A stretch of DNA of 64,000 nucleotides from Polaromonas sp047303325 (GTDB taxonomy: Bacteria; Pseudomonadota; Gammaproteobacteria; Burkholderiales; Burkholderiaceae_C), in assembly GCF_047303325.1 (NCBI RefSeq), contig NZ_JBKBEX010000001.1:1-64000 (forward strand), read 5' to 3'. The notes below the pieces were generated by a model, which was not told the origin of the DNA, made no database searches, and was given only the letters and a program-made list of their open reading frames with translations. Position 1 is the stretch's first letter, and each line of letters starts with the position of its first letter. Made by a program: the position numbers and the translations under genes. This document shows, one piece after another, positions 9,281 to 17,122 of this stretch.

Positions 9281-9415
9281 TTTATCTATTGCGTGCAAGC
9301 CGCGGCCCTGTCGACGTGCTAGCTCTGCTGCGCAGCTTGGATGCATATGTCGCGCCGGGTGACACCGTTCATCAGATGTATGGTGCAGCAGTGCTGTTCG
9401 CCGCGGCAAAAAAGC

Positions 9416-9437
9416 TAACTATCGATAACTGCATATT
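9416..9437 (-). repeat. Right arm of 22-bp imperfect inverted repeat bracketing the OLD/helicase cassette
   Basis: The sequence taactatcgataactgcata (plus tt) is the reverse-complement partner of 6592..6613, with two mismatches. The 135 bp between the helicase stop and this arm hold no gene I can support. Confidence 0.6.
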
Positions 9438-9476
9438 AGCGCTCGTCAGCTCCACCGCCTCACCTCAAGAACCAAC

Positions 9477-9543
9477 TTAAAACGACATCTCCGCCGCCCG
9501 CTTGAAATGCGCGAATCCTGCCTTGCGGAACACTTCGGCCAGC
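9477..9543 (-). pseudogene. 3' remnant of a class I SAM-dependent methyltransferase gene
   Basis: Read on the minus strand, this short stretch gives RLAEVFRKAGFAHFKRAAE followed by MSF and a stop. That resembles the conserved C-terminal end of small Burkholderiales class I methyltransferases (pattern ...FREAGF..FRRAAETPF). No upstream part of such a gene is present, because the LysR gene follows immediately. I read it as a decayed end fragment. The match is from memory of the family and is short. Confidence 0.35.
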
Positions 9544-9544
9544 C

Positions 9545-10420
9545 TCACCCCCGGAGCGCGGACACAAGCCACTCCTCAAACAACCGAATACCCCTCTGCT
9601 CCCGCCGCTGCGGCGGATAGGTCAGAAAGTAGCCGTTCCCGCTGTCGACCTCAATGTCAAAGGGCTTGACCACCTTGCCCGAAGCGATGAGGTCGGTGAA
9701 TAGCGCGGCATCGGCAATCGCCACACCCAGGCCGCGCTCGGCGCTTTGCACGCACATGTCCACCGTGTCAAACAGCTGCTCACGCGCGCCCTGCAGGTCC
9801 GGCACGCCGGCGCCGCGCAGCCAGGTCAACCATTCGTGGTGCCGGGCCGTGGCATGCAGCAGGGTCGCGCCGGCCAGGTCGGCCGGCTCGCGCAGGCCGG
9901 CGGCCAGCTGCGGTGCACACAGGGGCACCAGGCGCTCGCGCATCAGTGGCACCTCGACCAGCTGGGGCCAGCCGCCCTTGCCATGGGCAATGATGACGTC
10001 GGCATCGGTGTTGCTGAAATCGGGCGCATCGGTCCAGTGGGTGGCCACGCGGATTTCAGTCCCCGGTAGCGCGGCCTGCAGCGCCGGCAGGCGCGGCAAA
10101 AACCACCTGACGGCCATGGTGGGCGGGAACTGGACCCTGAGCACATCTGCTGCGCCGCGCCGCACGCGCGTGCTGGCTTGGGCCAGGGTTTCCAGCGCCT
10201 GCCGCACCGGTGCCAGCAGCTGCTGGCCTTCCGCGGTAAGCGTCAGGCCGCGGGCCACGCGCACAAACAGCGGGCAGCCGTAATACTCTTCCAGCAACTG
10301 CACTTGCCGGCTCACCGCGCCCTGCGTCAGGTTGAGCCGGGTGGCCGCCCCTGTGAAGCTGCCGCAGTCGGCGGCGGCCAAAAAGGCCTGCAGGGCATAG
10401 AGGGGCGGCAAGGCGGGCAT
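9545..10420 (-). CDS. LysR-family transcriptional regulator (GcvA-like)
   Basis: A 291-residue DNA-binding regulator. The N-terminal winged helix-turn-helix is at about residues 6-65 (LQAFLAAADCGSFTGAATRL then LNLTQGAVSRQVQLLE), and the C-terminal periplasmic-binding-like effector domain starts at about residue 90. The sequence around ADVIIAHGKGGWPQL and FLTYPP.RR is typical of the GcvA/AmpR-like branch. It is divergent from the SnoaL-like gene at 10588, its most likely target. Confidence 0.88.
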   Translation of the reverse strand: MPALPPLYALQAFLAAADCGSFTGAATRLNLTQGAVSRQVQLLEEYYGCPLFVRVARGLTLTAEGQQLLAPVRQALETLAQASTRVRRGAADVLRVQFPPTMAVRWFLPRLPALQAALPGTEIRVATHWTDAPDFSNTDADVIIAHGKGGWPQLVEVPLMRERLVPLCAPQLAAGLREPADLAGATLLHATARHHEWLTWLRGAGVPDLQGAREQLFDTVDMCVQSAERGLGVAIADAALFTDLIASGKVVKPFDIEVDSGNGYFLTYPPQRREQRGIRLFEEWLVSALRG

Positions 10421-10587
10421 GGGCGCAGTTTATCGTGGCGGCCCAGTGGCGACATGGTGGCGGCAGCCATGCGCGCCGCACATGGCTGACCCCAAAATCT
10501 TTCGATGGTGCTGCGGTGCGGGCGCTCCTACGATGGCGCCCTGTTTGTTTATTCATTCACTCATTCCAACAAGTCGCCGCACACACC

Positions 10588-11004
10588 ATGGTCATCAGTT
10601 CGAACGCAATCGCTTATATCGACGTCATTAACCGCTACCTGGCCCTGCTGGCCGCGGGAGACGTGCGGGGCATTGTGTCGCTGTTCAGCCCGCGGGGGAT
10701 GGTGAACTCGCCCTTTCTGGGGGTGCAGCCGGCGGGGGAGTTCTTTGACCAGCTCAAGGCGGCCACGCGGCGCAGCGTGCTGGAGGATGCCGAGGTGTTT
10801 GTGAGCGCGGCCGGCTCGCGCCGGGCTTCGGTCTCATTCACCTACCTGTGGGAGCTGGCCGACGGCGCGCAGGTGAGCTTTCGCTGCGTGGATATTTTTG
10901 ATTTTGACGAGCAGGGCCTGATTGAGGCCATGACGATTGTTTACGACACGGCGCCGATACGCGCGGAAGTGGGCGACAAGTACCGCCGCGCGCAAACCGT
11001 TTGA
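10588..11004 (+). CDS. SnoaL-like / NTF2-fold protein
   Basis: A 138-residue protein of the nuclear-transport-factor-2 fold. It has the N-terminal helix AIAYIDVINRYLALLAAGDV, then VSLFSPRGMVNSPFLG, and a C-terminal sheet ending VDIFDFDEQGLIEAMTIVYD. Such proteins are small isomerases, hydrolases or ligand-binding proteins; the substrate cannot be read from the sequence. The ATG at 10588 begins the conserved domain; the frame is open upstream but overlaps the divergent LysR promoter region. A VOC-family gene follows 57 bp later. Confidence 0.75.
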   Translation: MVISSNAIAYIDVINRYLALLAAGDVRGIVSLFSPRGMVNSPFLGVQPAGEFFDQLKAATRRSVLEDAEVFVSAAGSRRASVSFTYLWELADGAQVSFRCVDIFDFDEQGLIEAMTIVYDTAPIRAEVGDKYRRAQTV

Positions 11005-11061
11005 TTCATTCACCCCGACCCCAAGTCACCCCAAGTCATCCCAACCCCAAGGAGAGCCACC

Positions 11062-11475
11062 ATGCCCAAGATGATTTTTGTGAACCTGCCCGTGAAGGAC
11101 CTTGCCGCCGCGATACGTTTTTACAAGGCCATAGGCTGCGAGCAGAACATGCAGTTCAGCAACGAGCAGGCCGCGATGATGGTCTGGTCGGAGACGATCA
11201 GCTTCATGCTGCTGACGCACGAGTACTTCGGGACCTTCACCTCGAAACGCATCAGCGACGCGCAGCAGAGCTGCGAAGTGCTGCTGGCCCTGTCGCGCGA
11301 CAGCCGCGAAGAGGTGGACGCCATCAACCAAGCCGCGGCGGCCACCGGCGGCAAGGCCGACGTTCGCCCGCCGCAGGACATGGGCTTTATGTATTCGCGC
11401 GCCTTCCAGGACCCGGACGGCCACGTGTTCGAGCCGGTGTGGATGGACATGGCGGCTGCGCAAGCCGCTGCGTAG
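11062..11475 (+). CDS. VOC-family (glyoxalase/bleomycin-resistance fold) protein
   Basis: A 137-residue protein of the vicinal-oxygen-chelate superfamily. It begins MPKMIFVNLPVKDLAAAIRF, the beta-alpha-beta entry of the fold, and ends FQDPDGHVFEPVWMD, which holds the typical C-terminal metal-ligand glutamate. A strong aaggaga ribosome-binding site precedes the ATG. It probably shares a transcript with the SnoaL-like gene. The substrate is unknown; related proteins are often annotated as lactoylglutathione lyase-like. Confidence 0.85.
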   Translation: MPKMIFVNLPVKDLAAAIRFYKAIGCEQNMQFSNEQAAMMVWSETISFMLLTHEYFGTFTSKRISDAQQSCEVLLALSRDSREEVDAINQAAAATGGKADVRPPQDMGFMYSRAFQDPDGHVFEPVWMDMAAAQAAA

Positions 11476-11587
11476 GCAGATACGTAGCCAGGCTTTGTCG
11501 AATTCTCCGGCCCCCGTTCGTCGTGCTTGTGTCAGCCACACGAACGGCCTCAGGGCCTGTTCCTTTTTTTAACCCAAGGAGAAATCG

Positions 11588-12517
11588 ATGAAGTTCCTGC
11601 GCACCCTTTTCGCCCCGCTGCTCGGCGCCGCGATGGCCCTTGCCGCCCTCCTCCCGGTCACCTCTCACGCCCAGGAAAGCAAGCCCGTCAAGAGCGGTTA
11701 CCTCAGCGTCAACGGCGTCAACTACCACTACGAAGTCCACGGCAAGGGTGAGCCCTTGCTGTTGCTGCATGGCGGCCTGGGCCAGTTCGAGATGTTCGGG
11801 CCGGTGCTGGCGGGGCTGGTCAAGACCCGCCAGGTCATAGGCGTTGACCTGTATGGGCACGGCCGCACGGCGCTGACCGACAGGCCCGTGAGCCTGGTCG
11901 ACATGGGCGATGACATGGCGCAGATCATCCAGCAGCTGGGCTACGGCCAGGTGGATGTGATGGGGTATTCCATGGGCGGGGGTGTGGGCTTTCGCCTGGC
12001 GGTGCAACACCCCGAGCGTGTGCGGCGCCTGGTGCTGGTGTCGGCCGGTTATGCGCAGGACGGCTTCTTCCCCGAAATGCTGCCCCTGCAGGCGCAGGTG
12101 GGCGCGGCCATGGCCGACATGATGAAGGAGACGCCCATGTACAAGTCGTATGTGGCGGTGGCGCCGCGCCCGCAGGATTTCCCCAAGCTGCTGGACCAGA
12201 TGGGCGCCATGATGCGCAAACCCTATGACTATTCGGAAGACGTGAAGAAACTCGCAATGCCGGTGATGCTGGTGTACGGCGACAGCGATATGTACCGCCC
12301 CGAGCACATCGTGAAGTTTTACCAGCTGCTGGGCGGCGGGCTGAAGGACGCGGGCTGGGGCCGGGAAAACATGGCCAAGAACCGGCTGGCGATATTGCCG
12401 GGGTACACGCACTACGACCTGTTCCTGGCGCCCGCCCTGGTGCCGACGGTGCTGCCTTTCCTCGACGGGAAGAGCAATACGGCCAGCTGGGCGCAGCAGG
12501 TGAGTGGGCAGAAGTAA
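11588..12517 (+). CDS. Exported alpha/beta hydrolase
   Basis: A 309-residue hydrolase with a signal peptide (residues 1-28, ending SHAQE), hence probably periplasmic. The oxyanion region is LLLLHGGLGQFEMF. The nucleophile elbow GYSMGGG provides the catalytic serine, the acid is likely in LVYGDSDMY, and the histidine in LPGYTHYDLF, so the triad looks complete. An aaggagaaatcg ribosome-binding site supports the start. The substrate is not evident. It lies between a VOC gene and a histidine kinase gene on the same strand. Confidence 0.85.
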   Translation: MKFLRTLFAPLLGAAMALAALLPVTSHAQESKPVKSGYLSVNGVNYHYEVHGKGEPLLLLHGGLGQFEMFGPVLAGLVKTRQVIGVDLYGHGRTALTDRPVSLVDMGDDMAQIIQQLGYGQVDVMGYSMGGGVGFRLAVQHPERVRRLVLVSAGYAQDGFFPEMLPLQAQVGAAMADMMKETPMYKSYVAVAPRPQDFPKLLDQMGAMMRKPYDYSEDVKKLAMPVMLVYGDSDMYRPEHIVKFYQLLGGGLKDAGWGRENMAKNRLAILPGYTHYDLFLAPALVPTVLPFLDGKSNTASWAQQVSGQK

Positions 12518-12579
12518 GGGAGACCCCAAGCGAACATAATGGGTGACGCCCACATGGGCCAAGGCCAACAAAGGGCGAT

Positions 12580-13725
12580 ATGAAGCTTTCTCAATTTCTC
12601 ACGGACCGCGTCGAGGATATTCTGGCGGAGTGGGAGGCTTTCGCGAAAACGCTCGGGCCCGCCGCAGCCCTCATGAGCAGCGCGGCGCTGCGCGACCACG
12701 CTTCCCAGATGATCAAGGCCATCGCGCTCGACATCGACAGCCTCCAGAGCGACGCCCAGCAGACGGCCAAGTCGCAAGGCGACGCGCCTTTGAAGTTTCC
12801 CAACAGCGCCGCGTCCATGCATGGGACGCTGCGCGACGTCAGCGGTTTCTCCCTGGTGCAGCTCACGGCGGAATTCCGCGCACTGCGCGCGAGCGTGCTG
12901 CGCCTTTGGCTGCCCCATGTGCGCGCGTTCACCGAGGAAGTCCACGAGGACCTGATGCGCTTTAACGAAGCGGTGGACCAGGCCCTGGCCGAGTCGGCAG
13001 TGACCTTCTCGGAACACAACGAGAAGACGCGCGAGCGCTTCCTGGCGATCCTGGGCCACGACCTGCGCACGCCTCTTTCAGCCATCAGCCTGACCGGCGC
13101 GCTGCTGGCGCGGTCGACCTCGGTGGAGGGCAACGCGGCGATGGGCAAGAGACTGGTTCGAAGCGCGGCCACGATGTCGACGATGGTCAATGACTTGCTG
13201 GAATATTCGCGCAGCCAGCTGGGCGGCAAGATGCCCATGGCGCCGTCGCCTTCGGACATGGGCGACATCGCGCAAGCGGCCCTGCACGACGCGGCGTCGG
13301 CACATCCCGATTGCGCTTTTGAGTTCCACTCGGACGGCGACCTGTCGGGCGTTTTCGATGACGTCCGGCTGCAGCAGGTCATCGTGAACCTGCTCACCAA
13401 CGCGGCCCAGTACCGGGCCAGGGGGACGGCCGTCACCCTGAATGTGGAAGGCGAGCAGGACGAGGTCGCCATCACCGTGACCAACCGCGGGCCCGCCATC
13501 CCCGCCGAGGCCCTTAAAACGATTTTCAGCGCGATGGTGCAGCTTCCGGTCGACGGCGAGCAGCCCGGCCGCCCCCGCACCAGCCTGGGCCTGGGGCTGT
13601 TCATCGCGCGGGAGACCACTCTTGCTCACGGCGGCACCATCGAGGTCAGCTCCAACGATGTTGACGGCACCACCTTCACCGTGCGCATTCCCCGGGAGCC
13701 GGCCGCACCCAAAACGCAGAGCTGA
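12580..13725 (+). CDS. Sensor histidine kinase with N-terminal helical sensory region
   Basis: A 381-residue soluble kinase without membrane segments. The first ~135 residues are a helical region resembling the RsbRD N-terminal type. The H-box ILGHDLRTPLSAIS puts the phospho-accepting histidine at about residue 158. The ATPase domain has an N-box VIVNLLTNAAQY and a G2-like TSLGLGLFIARET. The G1 box reads VTNRGPAIP: the usual aspartate of the DxGxG motif is replaced by asparagine, which may weaken ATP binding. No response regulator is adjacent. Confidence 0.85.
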   Translation: MKLSQFLTDRVEDILAEWEAFAKTLGPAAALMSSAALRDHASQMIKAIALDIDSLQSDAQQTAKSQGDAPLKFPNSAASMHGTLRDVSGFSLVQLTAEFRALRASVLRLWLPHVRAFTEEVHEDLMRFNEAVDQALAESAVTFSEHNEKTRERFLAILGHDLRTPLSAISLTGALLARSTSVEGNAAMGKRLVRSAATMSTMVNDLLEYSRSQLGGKMPMAPSPSDMGDIAQAALHDAASAHPDCAFEFHSDGDLSGVFDDVRLQQVIVNLLTNAAQYRARGTAVTLNVEGEQDEVAITVTNRGPAIPAEALKTIFSAMVQLPVDGEQPGRPRTSLGLGLFIARETTLAHGGTIEVSSNDVDGTTFTVRIPREPAAPKTQS

Positions 13726-13940
13726 ACACTGGAGGCCTCCGCGCCAGCGTCTCGGTGCTTGCCCGGGCACGACGTGCGGCTCGGTCAGGCGAGAAGCACC
13801 GCACAAAGGTCGGCTTTTCAACAACTGCGAAAAGAGCTGCCGGATGTCGAATTGGCCTCCTCCCGAACGTCGTACTGGAAGATGTGCGGAAAACCGCCCG
13901 TCCGGCACGCCACAAGACATTACGTAAAGGAGAAAGCGCC

Positions 13941-14615
13941 ATGCCCCCAACAACGACCCCGACCATCACAGCCTTTGAACGCTCGCCCGACCGCGGCAGG
14001 GGCCTGGCGCGCGACATGCGCGTGCGCTGGGCGCTTGAAGAAGTCGGCCAGGCTTACGAGGTGCGCCTGGTGTCCTTCGCGGCGATGAAGCAGCCCGCGC
14101 ACCTGGCCTTGCACCCTTTCGGGCAGATTCCGACCTATGAGGAAGGCGGGCTGGCGCTGTTCGAATCGGGCGCCATCGTGCTGCATATCGCGGAGCAGCA
14201 CGCGGGCCTGTTGCCCGCCGACGCGAATGCCCGCGCCCGCGCGATCGCCTGGATGTTTGCCGCGCTCAATACGGTGGAGCCGCCGATTGTGGAGCGCAGC
14301 ATGGCCTTCATCTTCGAGCAGGACAAGCCCTGGTATGCCGAACGCCAACCCATGCTGGAGGAGCGCGTGCACACACGGCTGGGCGAGCTTTCAAAACACC
14401 TGGGCGATGTGGGTGATGCCGACTGGCTGGACGGCGCCTTCAGCGCGGGCGACCTGCTGATGGTGACGGTGCTGCGCAGGCTGGAGAGCTCGGGCCTGCT
14501 GACGCAATATCCGACGCTGTCGGCCTATGTCGCGCGGGCTGTGGCGCGGCCGGCTTACCAGCGGGCTTTTGCGGCGCAGCTGGCGGTGTTTACGGGTTCG
14601 TCAGCGGGCGGCTGA
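13941..14615 (+). CDS. Glutathione S-transferase family protein
   Basis: A 224-residue GST. The N-terminal thioredoxin-fold domain includes ARDMRVRWALEEVGQAYEVR and the glutathione-binding turn FGQIPTYEEGGLALFESGAI. The helical C-terminal domain runs from about residue 92. The start at 13941 is favoured by the taaaggagaaag ribosome-binding site and by the conserved N-terminus; the frame is open further upstream. The last ~35 codons have a diverged duplicate at 20510..20611. The 215 bp before the gene show no other feature. Confidence 0.88.
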   Translation: MPPTTTPTITAFERSPDRGRGLARDMRVRWALEEVGQAYEVRLVSFAAMKQPAHLALHPFGQIPTYEEGGLALFESGAIVLHIAEQHAGLLPADANARARAIAWMFAALNTVEPPIVERSMAFIFEQDKPWYAERQPMLEERVHTRLGELSKHLGDVGDADWLDGAFSAGDLLMVTVLRRLESSGLLTQYPTLSAYVARAVARPAYQRAFAAQLAVFTGSSAGG

Positions 14616-14660
14616 CGAGATCGGCTTTGGGCGGGTGTGAACTCGCTGCAGGCCAGCGTT

Positions 14661-14726
14661 CATGTCTGCTATGGGCCCGATGCGGCCACTATTAAGATGA
14701 CAGCTTTGGGCCAGAAGCGGACATCT
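14661..14726. repeat. Two head-to-head copies of the gcggacat / atgtccgc intergenic repeat
   Basis: The right half carries gccagaagcggacatc and the left half a diverged inverted relative (catgtctgctatgggcccga). This is one of at least six intergenic occurrences of the element in the window. It ends a few bases before the start of the gene at 14732. Confidence 0.55.
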
Positions 14727-14731
14727 GAGCA

Positions 14732-15067
14732 ATGAACAAGCGCGTATCCCTGTCCAGATTCGAATCTGATCTTGAGGGCATGTCTGGAAACATCACTCTT
14801 TATCGGCGGGGGATTAACGAGTTTTACTTATCCCAGTACTCCTGGATTTATGGCCAACTCGAATCTGTACGGCCCAAGCTCGAAGCCATAGGCATGTACC
14901 AACGCTGTAGAGATGCGCTGCAGCAGGTTGAGGTCTGGGTAACCCAAGGCCCAGAGCACGACGAAGAGAGTGTGGATTTATTGCTTGCTGTGGGGCGCGA
15001 GTTGGCCCGTGCTTCAGGCAGCCATGAGAAATGGCAGCGCCGCTTCAAGGCCCAAAACGACGAGTAG
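14732..15067 (+). CDS. Hypothetical protein
   Basis: A 111-residue, mostly helical acidic protein (MNKRVSLSRFESDLEGMSGN..., later VEVWVTQGPEHDEESVDLLL). No signal peptide, membrane segment or recognised motif. Its stop lies 5 bp from the stop of the convergent gene at 15073. Codon use and GC content are lower than in the neighbouring GST gene, and the two small genes here look like accessory DNA. No function can be offered. Confidence 0.55.
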   Translation: MNKRVSLSRFESDLEGMSGNITLYRRGINEFYLSQYSWIYGQLESVRPKLEAIGMYQRCRDALQQVEVWVTQGPEHDEESVDLLLAVGRELARASGSHEKWQRRFKAQNDE

Positions 15068-15072
15068 GCACA

Positions 15073-15552
15073 CTACTTGTTGGTGTCTGCTAAGGGCCCG
15101 TTGCAGTCACCGGTGTCCCCGTTCCGAAGTTGATCTGCGGCGACTTCTATCGCAGAAATAAGCTCATACGGAAGAATTTGAATGGCCCGGACTTTTGCAG
15201 GTGCCCTTTGCCTTTTCCATGTCAGCCAAAGTCGGGACTGGATCGGTAGCAGAAAGCAAAGATAGTCGTCAGTTGTGGGCCCCCAGTCGAGCACCCTTAG
15301 GGTCGTATGCAGGTTTCCTGAGGAAACGCGCTCGAATGCATCGTCTATGCCAAGCCCCATTAGTTCTGCTTCATGTTTAAGGAAATTCAATTCCGTCTTG
15401 AGATGGTCTCTGCTGCGAATCAAGTGGGTTAAGAACGCTTCGGGATAGACAAAGGGGTCGTCACCAGTCAAACGTTCGCCATCAATCCAAATTTCCACGC
15501 GGCGAAGCTGATCTACGTACTCACCAACAGAAATTTCAAGCTTGCTTTCCAT
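15073..15552 (-). CDS. Hypothetical protein
   Basis: A 159-residue soluble protein. The N-terminal part (MESKLEISVGEYVDQLRRVE, then WIDGERLTGDDPFVYPEAFL) and the mixed alpha/beta pattern are reminiscent of small contact-dependent immunity or DUF proteins. I cannot name a family. It is convergent with the gene at 14732, and a copy of the atgtccgc repeat lies just upstream. Confidence 0.5.
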   Translation of the reverse strand: MESKLEISVGEYVDQLRRVEIWIDGERLTGDDPFVYPEAFLTHLIRSRDHLKTELNFLKHEAELMGLGIDDAFERVSSGNLHTTLRVLDWGPTTDDYLCFLLPIQSRLWLTWKRQRAPAKVRAIQILPYELISAIEVAADQLRNGDTGDCNGPLADTNK

Positions 15553-15584
15553 TTTCTTATTTCACTTGAGTCAACGTGATTGCC

Positions 15585-15615
15585 GAATGTCCGCTTCTGG
15601 CTGAAAGCGGCCGTC
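15585..15615. repeat. Dispersed palindromic intergenic repeat
   Basis: Contains atgtccgcttctggc followed by tgaaagcggccgtc, an imperfect hairpin (ccgctt/aagcgg). It belongs to the same family as the copies near 14.7, 19.8, 20.46, 24.4 and 27.75 kb. Confidence 0.6.
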
Positions 15616-15892
15616 AAGAGGCGTTACGCACCCCGGCTGAATACGGATCGCGACTGCAACACGCCCACGTCACCGCAGATTCAATATAAAAGTCCTTCAT
15701 GCCGATAGCGCAGGAAATGGGTGGGCCGCCCGGCACCGCGGTGCAGAACGGTGGGACCTTTGCCGCCGCGGGTTTGACGGCTCCGTTCTTGCCTTCCGCT
15801 TTAGGAGCTGCGACGGCCTGCGTAGTTGTTAACAGCGCGGCCAATGTGAGGGCAAGGGCGGTGAGCACGCGATGCAGGGTTTTGTGCGACAT
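15614..15892 (-). CDS. Small exported hypothetical protein
   Basis: A 92-residue protein with a clear signal peptide (residues 1-29, ending TTQAVAA). The short mature part has a lysine/alanine-rich linker and four cysteines (PPFCTAVPGGPPISCA and TWACCSRD), suggesting a disulfide-bonded periplasmic peptide. The start is supported by ggagaaag. Six copies of a heptamer lie just upstream. Family unknown. Confidence 0.6.
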   Translation of the reverse strand: MSHKTLHRVLTALALTLAALLTTTQAVAAPKAEGKNGAVKPAAAKVPPFCTAVPGGPPISCAIGMKDFYIESAVTWACCSRDPYSAGVRNAS

Positions 15893-15903
15893 ACTTTCTC
15901 CAA

Positions 15904-15945
15904 GGGTGAAGGGTGAAGGGTGAAGGGTGAAGGGTGAAGGGTGAA
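15904..15945. repeat. Tandem heptamer repeat (gggtgaa)x6
   Basis: Six perfect consecutive copies of gggtgaa. On the minus strand they read ttcaccc and lie about 11-53 bp upstream of the start codon at 15892, in the expected promoter/leader region of the small exported protein gene. Confidence 0.9.
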
Positions 15946-16026
15946 GGGGGGAACGGCAGTTTTGGCAGTTTTGATCCGCTGCTAATCTGGGCGAGCCAGT
16001 GGGCTAAATGTAGGCCAGCCAACACG

Positions 16027-16056
16027 TAAAAAAACCCTCCGATTAGGGGAGGGTTT
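16027..16056 (-). terminator. Rho-independent terminator downstream of the LysR gene
   Basis: A perfect 9-bp stem, aaaccctcc (16032..16040) with ggagggttt (16048..16056), and a 7-nt loop. On the minus strand it is followed by a run of seven T. It ends the transcript of the LysR gene at 16125. Confidence 0.85.
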
Positions 16057-16124
16057 GCTTAACGTCACAAAGATCGCGGTGTTATCAATGGGTTTTATGA
16101 GACAGCAAGCTTGATTCAGCGGCT

Positions 16125-17021
16125 TCACCGGATGTACGCCGCCAATTCGTCCGGGCTTCCTTCTGGGAAAGCCTCTTTGAGAAAGTTCAGGAAGGCGGAC
16201 ACCCGGGCACTCAGCAGGCGGCGCGAAGGATAGAGCGCCCACAGCGCAACCTCGGGCCCCGAGACGTCTCCCCATTGCACCAGCGTTCCGGCCGCCAGGT
16301 CGGGGATGACCAGCGACAGGGGAAGGCGTGCCGCACCGACGTTCGCACGGACCGCGTCGCGAACCATGAAGAGCGATGCCAGGCTCAGGACAGGCTGGAC
16401 CGTCAGGCGCTTCTTTCTTCCCTTCTCCGTGAATTCCCAGACGTCCGTCTGTTCGCCGATGGCGCCTCCCCGCAGCACGACCGGAACGGGTGCACTGCCC
16501 GCAGGCCGGGGAAGCCCGGGGTGCGCCACCATCACGATCCGGTCTCTCAGGAAGATCCGGCCGACCAGGCTTTCGTCTGGAGCCGGGTTGACGCGAATCA
16601 CCAGGTCGTAGCCCTCTTCCACCATGTCCACGGGGCGGTCTTCCGTCGTGACTTCCAGGCGGATGGCGCGATGTTTCATGGCGAACTGGGCTGCGAGCTT
16701 TCCCATGGCGGCCTGCGAGAAGAGCAGCGGCGCACTCACCCGCAACCTTCCCCGGGGTTCGTCTCCACCGGAGGCGATCGCCGCCGTTGTCTCATTGAGC
16801 TCGGCGAGCAGTACGGAGGTCTTCTCGAACAGCGCCCGCCCTTCCTCGGTGAGCTTGAGCGCGCGCGCTCCCCGCTCGAAGAGGCGCAGGTTGAGGCCGC
16901 TTTCCAGGTCGGCCACCCGGCGGGACAGGGTGGCCTTGGGGCGCCCTGATTCGCGGGAGGCCCGCCCAAAGCCGCCATGCCGGGCGACAAGCGTGAAGTC
17001 AGCAAGAGCCAGTAAGTCCAT
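16125..17021 (-). CDS. LysR-family transcriptional regulator
   Basis: A 298-residue regulator with an N-terminal helix-turn-helix (LADFTLVARHGGFGRASRES then GRPKATLSRRVADLE, residues 4-60) and a LysR effector domain. The ATG at 17021 has a ggtgg site 5 bp upstream and is preferred over a GTG nine bases earlier. It is divergent from the NmrA-like gene at 17123 with about 100 bp between, the classic layout for a regulator of that four-gene operon. A terminator follows. Confidence 0.88.
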   Translation of the reverse strand: MDLLALADFTLVARHGGFGRASRESGRPKATLSRRVADLESGLNLRLFERGARALKLTEEGRALFEKTSVLLAELNETTAAIASGGDEPRGRLRVSAPLLFSQAAMGKLAAQFAMKHRAIRLEVTTEDRPVDMVEEGYDLVIRVNPAPDESLVGRIFLRDRIVMVAHPGLPRPAGSAPVPVVLRGGAIGEQTDVWEFTEKGRKKRLTVQPVLSLASLFMVRDAVRANVGAARLPLSLVIPDLAAGTLVQWGDVSGPEVALWALYPSRRLLSARVSAFLNFLKEAFPEGSPDELAAYIR

Positions 17022-17122
17022 GTGTTCCACCAGTGAGACAGATTGTCTAAATATAACGTCTATCGGACATTTGGCGAAACGATGAAGATCAAGGCTCTTT
17101 CAAACCAAACGGAGTAATTTTC

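Noticed and set aside
9281..9480. Integron attC site or small gene after the helicase
   Set aside because: No paired core sites of the gttrrry type and no gene with a start and ribosome-binding site could be found.
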